A stretch of DNA of 64,000 nt, taken from positions 4,720,001-4,784,000 of the forward strand of contig NZ_CP130886.1 in NCBI RefSeq assembly GCF_030622045.1. The letters run 5' to 3'. Positions 44,684 to 53,266 of this stretch are shown piece after piece. A model generated the notes under the pieces. The model saw only the letters and a list, made by a program, of their open reading frames with translations, did not search any database and was not told the DNA's origin. This DNA is from Planctellipticum variicoloris (GTDB lineage Bacteria; Planctomycetota; Planctomycetia; Planctomycetales; Planctomycetaceae). Both the position numbers and the translations under genes were made by a program. How positions within the stretch are numbered: position 1 is the first letter of the stretch; each line of letters opens with the position of its first letter.

Positions 44684-45439
44684 TCAGTCCGTAATCAGCT
44701 TCGCGTTCAGCGCCAACGCGAACTGGGCGAGTTTCTCCAGTGCAATGACACTGGGGCAGCAGACCGTGATTCGCCCGTAGTAAAACTCGAATTTCTCCAT
44801 CGCACCGAGTCCATTCATCACGGCCAATCCGGGGCGACTGATGCGGATCTCCTCGGCTGAAAACGGATTGCGGCGGATTTCATATTCCCGCAACTGCAGA
44901 TCGGGGTCCGCTGCCACAACAGTCTTCCATTCGTCGAGCGTAATCGGATTCAAAACGCTCTCACGGCGCTCATTCGCTCGGGTCACTACGGCATAATAGC
45001 GCGACGGCGCAGAATCGACTCCAACATCCGTGGCGTCCTCGTAAACATCAATCGTCGTATCGCGCCAATCAAACAGATCTTTGAGGGAGCGAAGGTAACC
45101 CGGGAGATCGTCGCCGCGTGGATCAAATGCGCCGAGATCGTGATCACAAAGGCGAACTTGGCACGCCGGATCGCGAACGTCGATCGCATATTCGTTGCCG
45201 CACCCGTCATTCCCAATGCAGAAGTACTCCGCTGGCCACGGCGCTCCGGCGAACGCATTCGGAGTCGGACGCATCCGCAATTCCAGATTCGAGAGCAGCA
45301 GCTCCTTCGCATCCTGCACGAAATATGGTTCCGGATCTGCTCCGTTGATGGTGACTCCGACCAACAGCGCCTGACGATACACGTCCGGTAGAACGAGATT
45401 CAGATGGCGTTCTATGAGCTGGAGGTCTTCGAGATTCAT
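44684..45439 (-). CDS. SMI1/KNR4 (SUKH) family-like protein with extra C-terminal domain
   Basis: The product has 251 residues. The first ~125 residues fit the SUKH fold: 'DLQLIERHLNLVLPDVYRQALL' (start helix), 'APWPAEYFCIGNDGCGNEYAIDVRDPACQVRLCDHD' (the W-x(4)-F-x-x-G-x-D-x-x-G core) and a closing helix 'LPGYLRSLKDLFDWRD'. The second half (about 135-251) has an unrelated look: 'LNPITLDEWKTVVAADPDLQ' and 'GRITVCCPSVIALEKLAQFA'. SUKH proteins are often immunity partners of polymorphic toxins, but many stand alone in Planctomycetes. No toxin gene is adjacent here. It would be cytosolic. Confidence 0.75.
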   Translation of the reverse strand: MNLEDLQLIERHLNLVLPDVYRQALLVGVTINGADPEPYFVQDAKELLLSNLELRMRPTPNAFAGAPWPAEYFCIGNDGCGNEYAIDVRDPACQVRLCDHDLGAFDPRGDDLPGYLRSLKDLFDWRDTTIDVYEDATDVGVDSAPSRYYAVVTRANERRESVLNPITLDEWKTVVAADPDLQLREYEIRRNPFSAEEIRISRPGLAVMNGLGAMEKFEFYYGRITVCCPSVIALEKLAQFALALNAKLITD

Positions 45440-45699
45440 GGGCCCCGAACTCAGCGAATCGGACGGTGGTCGAAACGATGAACCTGCACAGCGATACGAT
45501 AACGTCCCGTGATATTACCGTACGAAGAAGTCTGCCGTCGATCTCGCACGCCGCAGGAGTGAGTAGAACTTGGCGCGGCGGGATTGAAGCTTTGCAGATT
45601 GGCGATATCGAGTTTCGCACTCAGATCTGCGACCCCGGCGAGGTCGAAGAGTCGCGGCGGGGGCGAGTTTCCAGGGGTGTCGCTGCGCTCAACTCCCGG

Positions 45700-45816
45700 C
45701 TACCGTCTTTGACCCCTGCGGGGTCAGAAGCGATCCTTGCGGGATCAGGAACTCTGCGACTTTGCCACCAACAACCAACAACCAACAACCAACAACTGAC
45801 AACTGACAACTGACAA
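45700..45816. repeat. short palindromes plus heptamer repeats between SUKH-like and thioredoxin genes
   Basis: TGACCCCTGCGGGGTCA (45710-45726) and GATCCTTGCGGGATC (45732-45746) are adjacent perfect palindromes. They are followed by tandem heptamers of the CAACAAC and AACTGAC types (about 45768-45816). The rest of the ~400-bp gap (45440-45837) shows no gene. Confidence 0.65.
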
Positions 45817-45837
45817 AGAACCAAAAGCCAAATTCCT

Positions 45838-47370
45838 CTATCGTTCCGTCCCACGGATTCGCAGCACTTGTTTTGAGTCTTCGTCCGGGAGGTCGCCGAG
45901 GCGGTGGCGGAGGCCTTCGATGCGCGAGGGTTTGATGACGTGCTTCAGGCGGAGGTATTCCGCGGGGGACTTCTGGAATTTTTCGCGGTTCTCTGCCGTG
46001 CTGAAGAGGTAGAGGCGGTCGTCGTAGAAGGCGGCGAAGCGGGCGTCGCCGGCGATGGCGCGATCGCTTTCGGCGAGGACGACGGGGTCGCAGCCCTGGA
46101 ATTGCGGGGCGTAGGCGTCGGGGGTGGCGCGGAACGCTTCCAGCTCTTCGCGGGACTCCATGTAGTAGATCAGTCCCTGATGCTGCCAGGCGAAGGCGGC
46201 TCGTCCCCGCGCCCAGCGGCGGCCCTTGAACAGAGCGACGGGGCTGAAGCCGTCGAGGGCGATCAGGGGGCGGGCCTCGCCCATGCGGACCTGCGGCTGC
46301 AGCGGTTCGACGGGGGCTGCCGGGCGGGCCGGCTCGGGGGTCTCCGCGGGACCGTTGGCGGCTTTGGCGGCGAGATGGGACTTTACGAGCACGGCGAAGC
46401 GGGCCTCGGTCTGGGAGAGCATGGCCAGGTAGCCGTTGCGATCGAGGAAGCCGCCGGACTCGAAGACGACGCGGCCGTTGAAGGGTTCCTGCACGACGTC
46501 GGTGGGATAGGCGTCGACGTTGTAGTGCCGCGTCAGGGCGGGGAGGCGATCGCCGTCGACTTTCACGGCGACAAAGCGCTCGGCGAGCAGCCGCTGGACG
46601 TCGGGTGAGGAAAAGACGTCCCGTTCCATCTGTCGGCAGGGGGGACAATTGGGGCCGTAGAAGTGGATCAGGAGCGGGCGTTCGAGCCGCTCGGCGGCGG
46701 CCAGAGCCTCTTCGTAATTGGCGTACCAGACCTGCTGCGGGCGTGCGGCAGTTCGCGGACTGGCGGCCGGCTGGGGGCCGGCGGTCGCGGCCGGCGGCGC
46801 GACGGGCTTCCTGACAGCGAAGAGCTGCTGATAGCGAACGGACTGCTGCTGGAGGAACTGCCGGTAGGCGATGGCTCCGAGGGGCTGATTGGTCCGGGCC
46901 ACGAGCCGCCCGTCAACGGGATCGAGAATGATATCGGTCGGAAGGACCTGCACGTCGTAGCGGCTGGCTACGGCGCGATCGCGGTCGTAATCGATGCGGA
47001 CGGCGACGAACTTCTGAGCGATCTCGCTGCGGACTTCCTGCGTGGCGAAGACCTCGCGTTCCATTTTCTGACAGGGGACGCACCAGGCGGCGCCGAAGTG
47101 GAGGAGGACCGGGCGGCCGCTCTCGCGGCCAAGCTGCAGCGTCTGCTGATAGTCAGCCTGCCAGAGGGGCGCCTCCGCGGCGGATGTCGCGGAGGCGAAC
47201 GAAACGAGGAAGACCATCAGGCAGAGGGAGACGCCGGAGGCCCGATTCCGAGCTGGAGCCGGACGACGCACCGCGGACGGCTTGCGGCGCGTGCAGTCGG
47301 TGAAACCGTTCGCACGGGGGGGCAAGGCGCCCGTGGCACACGATCGACCATTGGGAACTGAATTCGACAT
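45838..47370 (-). CDS. exported protein with two thioredoxin-like domains and a YHS-like tail
   Basis: The product has 510 residues from the ATG at 47370. A signal peptide (VSLCLMVFLVSFASATSAAE, ~47-66) sits unusually far in, after a basic 45-residue leader, so the true start could be internal. Domain 1 (~70-180) has 'LHFGAAWCVPCQKMEREVF' with active CxxC (97-100) and the cis-Pro in 'VQVLPTDIIL'. Domain 2 (~215-340) has 'IHFYGPNCPPCRQMERDVF' with CxxC (242-245) and 'DAYPTDVV'. The C-terminal part (~365-480) repeats a YHS-like pattern twice: 'IALDGFSPVALFKGRRWARG', 'HQGLIYYMESREELEAFRAT', 'GCDPVV', then 'YLFSTAENREKFQKSPAEYL'. It is probably a periplasmic thiol-disulfide protein; the YHS part may bind metal. 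Double-thioredoxin plus YHS is an unusual fusion. Confidence 0.85.
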   Translation of the reverse strand: MSNSVPNGRSCATGALPPRANGFTDCTRRKPSAVRRPAPARNRASGVSLCLMVFLVSFASATSAAEAPLWQADYQQTLQLGRESGRPVLLHFGAAWCVPCQKMEREVFATQEVRSEIAQKFVAVRIDYDRDRAVASRYDVQVLPTDIILDPVDGRLVARTNQPLGAIAYRQFLQQQSVRYQQLFAVRKPVAPPAATAGPQPAASPRTAARPQQVWYANYEEALAAAERLERPLLIHFYGPNCPPCRQMERDVFSSPDVQRLLAERFVAVKVDGDRLPALTRHYNVDAYPTDVVQEPFNGRVVFESGGFLDRNGYLAMLSQTEARFAVLVKSHLAAKAANGPAETPEPARPAAPVEPLQPQVRMGEARPLIALDGFSPVALFKGRRWARGRAAFAWQHQGLIYYMESREELEAFRATPDAYAPQFQGCDPVVLAESDRAIAGDARFAAFYDDRLYLFSTAENREKFQKSPAEYLRLKHVIKPSRIEGLRHRLGDLPDEDSKQVLRIRGTER

Positions 47371-47625
47371 GGTCCGGATCTCCGTCCGATTGCGCGGCCT
47401 GGGAGCGTTCCCGTTCCCGAGGCGAGAATCTGACCGCGCCAGAGGGCCTCGTCCGAACTCTGCGCTATCGAGGGATGCGAGGATGCGTCGGATCGGTTGG
47501 CGGCGTCGAAAATTGCCGGGGAGGGTGCATCGGAAAGCGGCTGCTCGGACGAGCGAAAGCTTGCGGGCGAAATCGGCTGGTTGGACTGGTGAAAGATTGC
47601 GGGGGAGGAGGCCGAAGAGAGAGTG

Positions 47626-47660
47626 CAAAGTGAAAAATGAAAAATGAAAAGTGCAAAATG
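47626..47660. repeat. heptamer tandem repeat (AAAGTGC/AAAATGA type)
   Basis: Units AAAGTGA, AAAATGA, AAAATGA, AAAGTGC and AAAATGG lie in the gap between the thioredoxin-like gene and the pabA end. They are the same family as 23345-23392. Confidence 0.65.
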
Positions 47661-47684
47661 GAAGAGGCGGTGACCCGGGGGGAG

Positions 47685-48353
47685 TTACCAGTGGGCGGGG
47701 AGGCGGTCGGGGGGAGGCCAGGGGCGGTCTGCTGGGGGGGGAGGGAGTTCTGAAAGGTGGTCGGTGGGGGGGGCGGGGACTTCGATTCCTGCCAGGTGGA
47801 GGAAGTTGGCGAGGAGCTGGTGGCCCCCTTCGGTCAGGATGGACTCGGGGTGGAACTGCACGCCGTAGAGGGGCCAGGTGGCGTGCTGGAGGGCCATGAT
47901 CAGACCGTCGGCGGTTGATGCGGTGGCGATCAGATCGGCGGGGAGTGATTCGCGTTCGACGATCAGCGAGTGGTAACGGGAGGCCCGGAAGGGATTCGGC
48001 AGGCCGGCGAAGAGGGGCGTCGACTCGTGATGGACGAGCGAGGTGCGACCGTGGACCGGTTGCGGGGCGCGGACGACGCGGCCGCCGAGAGCCATGGCGA
48101 TGGCCTGATGGCCGAGGCAGACGCCGAGTAATGGTATCGTCGGACCGAGCTGACGGACGACGTCGAGCGAGACGCCGGCTTCGAGGGGGGTGCAGGGTCC
48201 GGGCGAGATCACGATGGCCTGCGGGGCGCGGGCGGCGATCTGCGCGACGGTCAGAGCGTCGTTGCGAACGACTTCGGTTTCGACCCCCAGCTCGACCAGG
48301 TAGCGGGCGAGGTTGTGGACGAAGCTGTCGTAGTTGTCGATCAGCAGGATCAT
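47685..48353 (-). CDS. pabA: aminodeoxychorismate/anthranilate synthase glutamine amidotransferase subunit
   Basis: The product has 222 residues from the ATG at 48353. It is a class I glutamine amidotransferase that supplies ammonia to PabB. 'MILLIDNYDSFVHNLARYL' is the signature start. The nucleophile Cys79 is in 'LLGVCLGHQAI', and His168 and Glu170 are in 'GVQFHPESIL'. 'VHGRTSLVHH' is the conserved pABA/anthranilate-type loop. A Pro-rich tail of ~30 residues follows the usual end. The start overlaps the pabB stop by 4 bp (ATGA), so the two are coupled. PabA and TrpG are hard to tell apart by sequence; the PabB-type partner decides for pABA. Confidence 0.92.
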   Translation of the reverse strand: MILLIDNYDSFVHNLARYLVELGVETEVVRNDALTVAQIAARAPQAIVISPGPCTPLEAGVSLDVVRQLGPTIPLLGVCLGHQAIAMALGGRVVRAPQPVHGRTSLVHHESTPLFAGLPNPFRASRYHSLIVERESLPADLIATASTADGLIMALQHATWPLYGVQFHPESILTEGGHQLLANFLHLAGIEVPAPPTDHLSELPPPPADRPWPPPDRLPAHW

Positions 48354-49813
48354 CGCGGGCGCGCCTCGCGGAGTGCGTGGAGCATGCCGGCGGCCTTGTG
48401 GAGGGTTTCGGCGTACTCGTCGGCGGGGTCGGACTGGGCGACGATGCCGCCGCCCACGCTGCACTGCAGCCAGCCGCTGCGCTGGACGAAGGTCCGGATC
48501 AGCAGGTTGCTGTCGAAGCCGCCATCGGGCGTCAGGTAGAACAGGCTGCCGGTATAGGGACCGCGGGCGGTGGGTTCCAGTTCGGTGATGATCTCCATCG
48601 CCCGGACTTTCGGGGCGCCGGTGATCGAACCGCCGGGCCAGGTCGCGGCGAGGAGATCCCAGATCCCCTGCCCCGGGCGCAGCCGGCCACGGACGGCAGA
48701 GACGAGGTGCTGGACGGTTTCGTAGGTTTCGACGTCGCAGAGCTGCGGTACGGAAACTGAGCCGGCGGCGCAGACGCGGGAGAGATCGTTGCGAAGCAGG
48801 TCGACGATCATGACATTCTCAGCCTGATCCTTGTCGCTCTCCCGCAGTTCGTCGCGGGTGTAGAGATCGGCCTCGGGGAGCGGTCGGCGACGACGGGTTC
48901 CCTTGATGGGGCGAGTGTCGACTTCGCCATTGCGGACCTGGAGAAAGCGTTCCGGCGAGGCGCTGATCACGGCCCAGTCGTCGCGGAGATAGAGCCCGGC
49001 GAATGTGGCGGGGTTGCAGCGCCGCAGCGCGGCGTAGAGGTCGAGAGGACTGCCGGAGTAAGGATGCAGCAGCCGCTGGGTCATGTTGGCCTGGAAGATA
49101 TCTCCGGCGTAGATGCGGTCGATCACCGACTGAACCGCCGCCAGGTAGGCGGGACGGGAAAAGTTGCTGGTCAGGTTCGGCAGTCCGGGGGCCGAGAACT
49201 GCGGGGCGAGGTCGGTTGTCGGCAATGGCGGAACGCGAAAGCGATCAGTCTCTGCTGCGACCGGCCCGTCCAGCGTGGCGAGAACTTGCCGCAGGCGCTG
49301 ATCGGCACGGGAGCGGCGCGACGCGGGATTGGTTTCGGGCCAGCCCTGGGCGATGACCGAGGCGCGGTGCAGTTCGTGATCCCAGACGAGGGCCCAGTCG
49401 TACCAGCCGACTGCGGCGACGGGGAGAGCGAATTCGTCGTCGCGGGAGGTGGGGAGACGTTCGAAACAGCGGCCGAGTTCGTAGCCGAGCATGCCGGCGA
49501 GGCCGCCGCCGAAGGGAATTTCGTCCGGCAGAGACTCCGACTGCCAGGGGGTGAGGACAGAACGGAGCTCCGCGAACGGATCGACTCCGAACTGGGGCGT
49601 CTGTCGCGTCCAGCGCTGGAGCGGATCGGCGGTGAGGATCGAGTAGCGGCCCAGGCCGGGGCGCTGGAGGGGGCTGTCGAAGAGGATCAGATCGGGCCAG
49701 TCCGCGAACCGGCGGACCGTCGCAGCGACGTCCGGCAATTGCGGCAGTTCGAGGATCAGGGGGCCTCCCCTGCCCTCGTGGACGACGGAGGCTAACTCCG
49801 GGCGGGGGGACAT
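48350..49813 (-). CDS. pabB: aminodeoxychorismate synthase component I
   Basis: The product has 487 residues. With PabA it makes 4-amino-4-deoxychorismate, the precursor of p-aminobenzoate for folate and for tetrahydromethanopterin. The chorismate-binding domain occupies the C-terminal half: 'YLAAVQSVIDRIYAGDIFQA', 'DTRPIKGTRRRRPLPEADLY' (Lys of the PIKGT motif points to PabB rather than TrpE), 'DKDQAENVMIVDLLRNDLSR', 'TWPGGSITGAPKVRAMEII' and 'YTGSLFYLTPDGGFDSNLLI'. The N-terminal part is of the TrpE/PabB type. Its start overlaps the DHPS-like gene by 22 bp, and its stop overlaps pabA. The set is one operon. Confidence 0.93.
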   Translation of the reverse strand: MSPRPELASVVHEGRGGPLILELPQLPDVAATVRRFADWPDLILFDSPLQRPGLGRYSILTADPLQRWTRQTPQFGVDPFAELRSVLTPWQSESLPDEIPFGGGLAGMLGYELGRCFERLPTSRDDEFALPVAAVGWYDWALVWDHELHRASVIAQGWPETNPASRRSRADQRLRQVLATLDGPVAAETDRFRVPPLPTTDLAPQFSAPGLPNLTSNFSRPAYLAAVQSVIDRIYAGDIFQANMTQRLLHPYSGSPLDLYAALRRCNPATFAGLYLRDDWAVISASPERFLQVRNGEVDTRPIKGTRRRRPLPEADLYTRDELRESDKDQAENVMIVDLLRNDLSRVCAAGSVSVPQLCDVETYETVQHLVSAVRGRLRPGQGIWDLLAATWPGGSITGAPKVRAMEIITELEPTARGPYTGSLFYLTPDGGFDSNLLIRTFVQRSGWLQCSVGGGIVAQSDPADEYAETLHKAAGMLHALREARPR

Positions 49814-51240
49814 CGGGGCGATGGTTCCTGAGGAGCGGGGGATTCCGCGGCGCCGGCGGCGTGGCGTTTGCGGCGCTGAACCGCGCTGATTTCTTCGGTG
49901 GTCAGAAACCCCCAGCGGAGGGCTTCATCCTGAATGTACTGTTTCCCGAGCGTGAGGGCCGTACGAGCCTTCTGGAGCTCCATCCCCAGATAGAAGGCGT
50001 GCTCGGCCGAGAGGGGGCCGATTTCGGCGAGCATGCGGTCGAAGACGTCGTAGGGATCGCCGCCGTGCCAGCAGCCGTCGCGGTTCAGAAGAAAGATCTC
50101 GCCCCGTTCGGCGAAGATGCGGAAGTTGGGATCGGTGATCTGACCGGCGAGTGTGCGGAGGTTGTCTTCACCCAGTTCGCGGAGCTTGGGATCGCGCAGC
50201 AGGACCAGCTCGCCCCCCCAGTGTTTGGGGAGGACCCGGTTGACGATGGCGTGGCGGACGAAGCGGCGGGCCAGGTCGAATTCGCGAACGGCGGTGCGGC
50301 CCCAGTTGATGACTTCGGTGGTCAGGATGCTGCCGATCCGGAGCTCTTCGCAGAAGGCGGCCAGGAGGAAGTTGACGCCGGCAGTGTCGACTTCTGTCAG
50401 TTCGGTGACGTTGCCGACGCCCATCAGCATGGCGGCGTCGGGATGAGACCGGCGGACGTCCTGATAGCGGGCCAGCGAGGCCGCAAAGCCGTAGCCAATC
50501 GGTTCGAGGATCGGATCGAGCCGGTACGGGCGACCGGCCGTGTGCAACGCGGCGGCGATGAGATCGAGCGAGGCGAGATCGGTGGGTTCGTCGGGAATGG
50601 CGACGAACTCGGCGGGAATGTCGATCGCCCAGTCGAGGTTGGTGTGATTGCAGCTCAGAACCAGTTCCGCGCCGGCTGCGACGGCGGCGGCGACTTCCTG
50701 GCGGTCGAAGCTGTCGATGGAAACTCGGTGACCTTCCGCGCGGAGGGCGCGGACGGCGGATGCGACATCGAGCCAGGATTCTCCGGGAACGCAGCCGAGG
50801 TCGATCAGATCCGCTCCGGACTGGCGGTAGTGATCCGCCTGCCGGAGCAGTTCGTCGAGAGCGAGCTGCGGGGCGTGATTGATCTCGGCGAGGATTTCGA
50901 TGCTGTAATCGTTGAACGCGGGGAGCGGTCGGCGGGCGCGGCCGAAGTGCTGAGGCAGGTCGAAGAGATCGCGCGGCCCCAGTTCGAAGGGGACGCCGAA
51001 GCGTTCGGCGAGGGAATCAACGGACCCGCCGCACCAGCCCGGCAGGATGACGCGGGAGATGCCGGCGGGGACCGTCAATTTGCGGGCCAGCCAGGGGGAC
51101 TGCATGAGGGCGGCGACAGTGATGCCGACGACGGCGATCTCGTAATCGAACCCCTGCTGCGCAGCGAGGGGCGCGACCACATCCTGCAGAGCAGGAGCGG
51201 CCAGCCGTCCGGTCACAAACAGGATTTTTTCGCGAGGCAT
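49792..51240 (-). CDS. dihydropteroate-synthase-like protein (H4MPT-pathway type)
   Basis: The product has 482 residues. The N-terminal ~130 residues (KILFVTGRLAAPALQDVVAP ... GWCGGSVDSLAERFGV) precede a DHPS-like TIM barrel: 'QSGADLIDLGCVPGESWLDV', 'VSIDSFDRQEVAAAVAAGAE', 'VLSCNHTNLDW', 'YRLDPILEPIGYGFAASLAR', 'AMLMGVGNVTELTEVDTAG'. This resembles dihydropteroate synthase-related proteins of archaea and methylotrophs, thought to act in tetrahydromethanopterin synthesis; Planctomycetes are known to have H4MPT genes. Its location with pabA and pabB supports a pABA-using step. The C-terminal ~110 residues are extra. Whether it joins pterin to the pABA-ribose unit is inference. Confidence 0.85.
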   Translation of the reverse strand: MPREKILFVTGRLAAPALQDVVAPLAAQQGFDYEIAVVGITVAALMQSPWLARKLTVPAGISRVILPGWCGGSVDSLAERFGVPFELGPRDLFDLPQHFGRARRPLPAFNDYSIEILAEINHAPQLALDELLRQADHYRQSGADLIDLGCVPGESWLDVASAVRALRAEGHRVSIDSFDRQEVAAAVAAGAELVLSCNHTNLDWAIDIPAEFVAIPDEPTDLASLDLIAAALHTAGRPYRLDPILEPIGYGFAASLARYQDVRRSHPDAAMLMGVGNVTELTEVDTAGVNFLLAAFCEELRIGSILTTEVINWGRTAVREFDLARRFVRHAIVNRVLPKHWGGELVLLRDPKLRELGEDNLRTLAGQITDPNFRIFAERGEIFLLNRDGCWHGGDPYDVFDRMLAEIGPLSAEHAFYLGMELQKARTALTLGKQYIQDEALRWGFLTTEEISAVQRRKRHAAGAAESPAPQEPSPRCPPARS

Positions 51241-51278
51241 TCCGGGGCGCCATCTGGCGGGAGTTGGTTCGATTGAGT

Positions 51279-52067
51279 TCAGCGAACGGCGCCGCCGTTG
51301 ACGTTGATCACCTGCCCGGTGATGAAGCTGGCGTCGGCGCTGAGGAGAAAACGAGCATAGCGGGCGATGTCCTCGGGGGTTCCCCAGCGTTTGAGGGGAG
51401 TTTCCTGGAGCACGCGTTCCTGCCAGGCGTCGGAGGCGGTTTCGCCCCAGGCGGTTTTGATCCAGCCGGGGGCGATGCAGTTTACGCGGACGTGCGGGGC
51501 GAGGCTGACGGCGAGGGAACGGGTGAAGCCCATGATGGCATTTTTTGCAGCGGCGAAGAGTTCGCCGCTGTCTCCTTCCATGCCGCGATCAGCCTGATCC
51601 CAGCCGATCATCAGGATTGCTCCGCCGCGGGCATCCCGCATCCGGAGACCGATCGACTTCGCGAGTTCGAGAGCTGACTGCACATCGACCTGGAGCAGGA
51701 GTCGGAGTTTGTCTTCGAAGGACAGTTGGTTTTCCGGTCGGGTGAGGAGGTCGACGCCGGCGTTGTTGATCCAGAGATCGACTCCCCCCGTCAGATCCCA
51801 GGCTTGTTCTGCAAACCGTTTGACAGCAGTCGGTTCTGTGAAATCCGCCTGGAGGAGATGGGCGTTTGGGCCGAGCTGGCGGATCGAATCGGCGACTTTT
51901 TCTGCGGCCTCGCGGGAGCGGGAATAGTGGATCACGACATTGGCGCCGGCCCGGGCGATTTCGAGTGCGATGGCGCGGCCGATGCCTGAAGAGGCTCCGG
52001 TGACGACGGCGTTGAGTCTGGACAAATTTGCAAATTCTTGGATGTGAGGCACGTTTTTTTCCAACAT
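51279..52067 (-). CDS. SDR-family protein lacking the catalytic tyrosine, in the pterin operon
   Basis: The product has 262 residues. It has the nucleotide-binding 'VVTGASSGIGRAIALEIARA' and 'VDLWINNAGVDLL', and the end 'DASFITGQVINVNGG'. The usual Ser...Tyr-x3-Lys site is altered. At residues 171-175 the sequence is Phe-Ala-Ala-Ala-Lys (codon TTC for Phe), and the preceding strand reads 'GGAILMIGWDQADRGMEG' with no Ser where ISS is expected. So it is either a degenerate SDR or uses other residues. It is 38 bp upstream of the DHPS-like gene, first in a four-gene operon with pabB and pabA. By analogy a pteridine or dihydromethanopterin reductase is attractive, but this is inference. Confidence 0.85.
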   Translation of the reverse strand: MLEKNVPHIQEFANLSRLNAVVTGASSGIGRAIALEIARAGANVVIHYSRSREAAEKVADSIRQLGPNAHLLQADFTEPTAVKRFAEQAWDLTGGVDLWINNAGVDLLTRPENQLSFEDKLRLLLQVDVQSALELAKSIGLRMRDARGGAILMIGWDQADRGMEGDSGELFAAAKNAIMGFTRSLAVSLAPHVRVNCIAPGWIKTAWGETASDAWQERVLQETPLKRWGTPEDIARYARFLLSADASFITGQVINVNGGAVR

Positions 52068-52275
52068 CGGAGCATGTTGACGCGTCTATTGATGGGAGAA
52101 AACCGTCGGCGGCGTATTTATGACGCAGCGGCATTTGTTTTGCTCATTAGAGCGGAGAGAGCTCTCTCTGGCGATCGGCATCCGGTGCGGATGACCGATG
52201 CTGATCGCGTCGCTAGTCCTTATTTCTTAAGGAATTGTGTGTGATTACCCCTTTCGGGAATTCTCGACAGGGTCG

Positions 52276-52304
52276 TTGACTCTGCGGGTTCTGTGCGGCA
52301 TAAT
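52276..52304 (+). promoter_or_regulatory. sigma-70-type promoter upstream of the ArsR-family gene
   Basis: TTGACT (52276-52281) and CATAAT (52299-52304) are spaced 17 bp, pointing right. A transcript would have a leader of about 380 nt before the ArsR start. The 620-bp gap between the divergent operon and this gene shows no supported gene; a minus-strand frame at 52340-52654 is weak. Confidence 0.6.
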
Positions 52305-52691
52305 GCCGCCGTCCTTCGTTCAAAAGAAGACTGCGGGCCCTACCGGTCTGCAATTTTGCCCATGATCGACCACATCGTCTCAATCTCATCTGTCTTTCGC
52401 TGTTCTGCGGTTTGGACCGTCGTAATGCTGCAGATGTAGTAGACGAGACTTCCGGCCCTGCGGCTGCCGGTCTCCGTCGCGACGTTCCAGTGATTTTCAC
52501 CAGCCTCTTCCGAATTCACTGAGTCGCCAGCTTTTTGGAGCGAAAGCTCTGGGGGGCACGGAGTGCACATCAGCCGAGGTTGCTGCGAGAAATTCGAAGG
52601 ATTCCCACAGTTGTCCGAACCAGGAACGGGTTTCGGTGGCAATGGAGAGGCCACTCCATCGCCGCCACCACCACCAGAGAGTGAGAAGCAT

Positions 52692-53084
52692 ATGGTTGCG
52701 AATGTCGCTGAACCAGTCGTTGAACGTACGGGTTCTTCTTTCCCCGAATTGTCGAATCAGCTCGAGAAAGATCTGGTTCAGGTCTTCAAACTGCTGTCGG
52801 ACGAGACTCGTCTCCGCATTCTGATGTATCTGATGCGGGAGAACGAGATGCACGTGACGGCGCTGTGCGAGAAGCTCGGCCAGAGCCAGCCGGCGGTGAG
52901 CCATCACCTGGCGCTGCTGCGCGTGGCGGGGCTGATCGAAGCTCGCCGGGACGGGAAGCACAACTTCTATTCCGTGCGCGAGAAGCACTTCCACCGGATT
53001 ATCGCGGAGCTGTTCCAGAGCATCAGCAGCGCCGACCAGGACGGAATCCGCTTCAAGGACTTCCTGCTGAAGCAGACGCCGTAG
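52692..53084 (+). CDS. ArsR-family winged-helix transcriptional regulator
   Basis: The product has 130 residues from the ATG at 52692 (MVANVAEPVVERTG). The winged helix is 'LVQVFKLLSDETRLRILMYL', 'NEMHVTALCEKLGQSQPAVSHHLALLRVAGLI' (recognition helix) and the wing 'RRDGKHNFYSVREKHF'. No clear metal-binding CxC motif is present; one Cys lies in 'TALCEKL'. ArsR proteins are usually homodimeric repressors that release DNA on binding metals or other signals. It is followed by a clear terminator and then carA on the same strand, so it is probably a separate transcript. Target unknown. Confidence 0.93.
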   Translation: MVANVAEPVVERTGSSFPELSNQLEKDLVQVFKLLSDETRLRILMYLMRENEMHVTALCEKLGQSQPAVSHHLALLRVAGLIEARRDGKHNFYSVREKHFHRIIAELFQSISSADQDGIRFKDFLLKQTP

Positions 53085-53114
53085 CCGACCTGCGGCTGAC
53101 GAAAATGTCATTGA

Positions 53115-53152
53115 AGAGCGGCTCTTCGTGATTGCGGGGAGCCGCTTTTTTT
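53115..53152 (+). terminator. intrinsic terminator after the ArsR-family gene
   Basis: AGCGGCT (53117-53123) pairs with AGCCGCT (53140-53146), and seven T residues follow, about 30 nt after the stop. Confidence 0.9.
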
Positions 53153-53266
53153 GCGAGCGGACCGCTGTCGGGCTGCGATTGGGCGAGTCGCTTTTTTTGC
53201 GTTTCACGCTGTGGTACAACCGTCACAATTTTGCCCCCGTTCGATGCCTCCTGCCCGATGCGTGCC

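Noticed and set aside
44684-45439. A complete toxin-immunity locus around the SUKH-like gene
   Set aside because: No toxin or secretion-marker gene lies next to it; neighbours are a small unknown gene and a thioredoxin-like gene.
48347-48353. TrpE/TrpG (anthranilate synthase) identity for the two amidotransferase-operon genes
   Set aside because: The large subunit has PIKGT (Lys), typical of PabB, and the operon has a DHPS-like gene and no other trp genes.
52340-52654. 104-residue minus-strand frame upstream of the ArsR gene
   Set aside because: The end 'TAEQRKTDEIETMWSIMGKI' looks a little protein-like, but the rest is low quality, it overlaps the ArsR leader and promoter, and has no ribosome binding site. 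It could be a decayed fragment at most.
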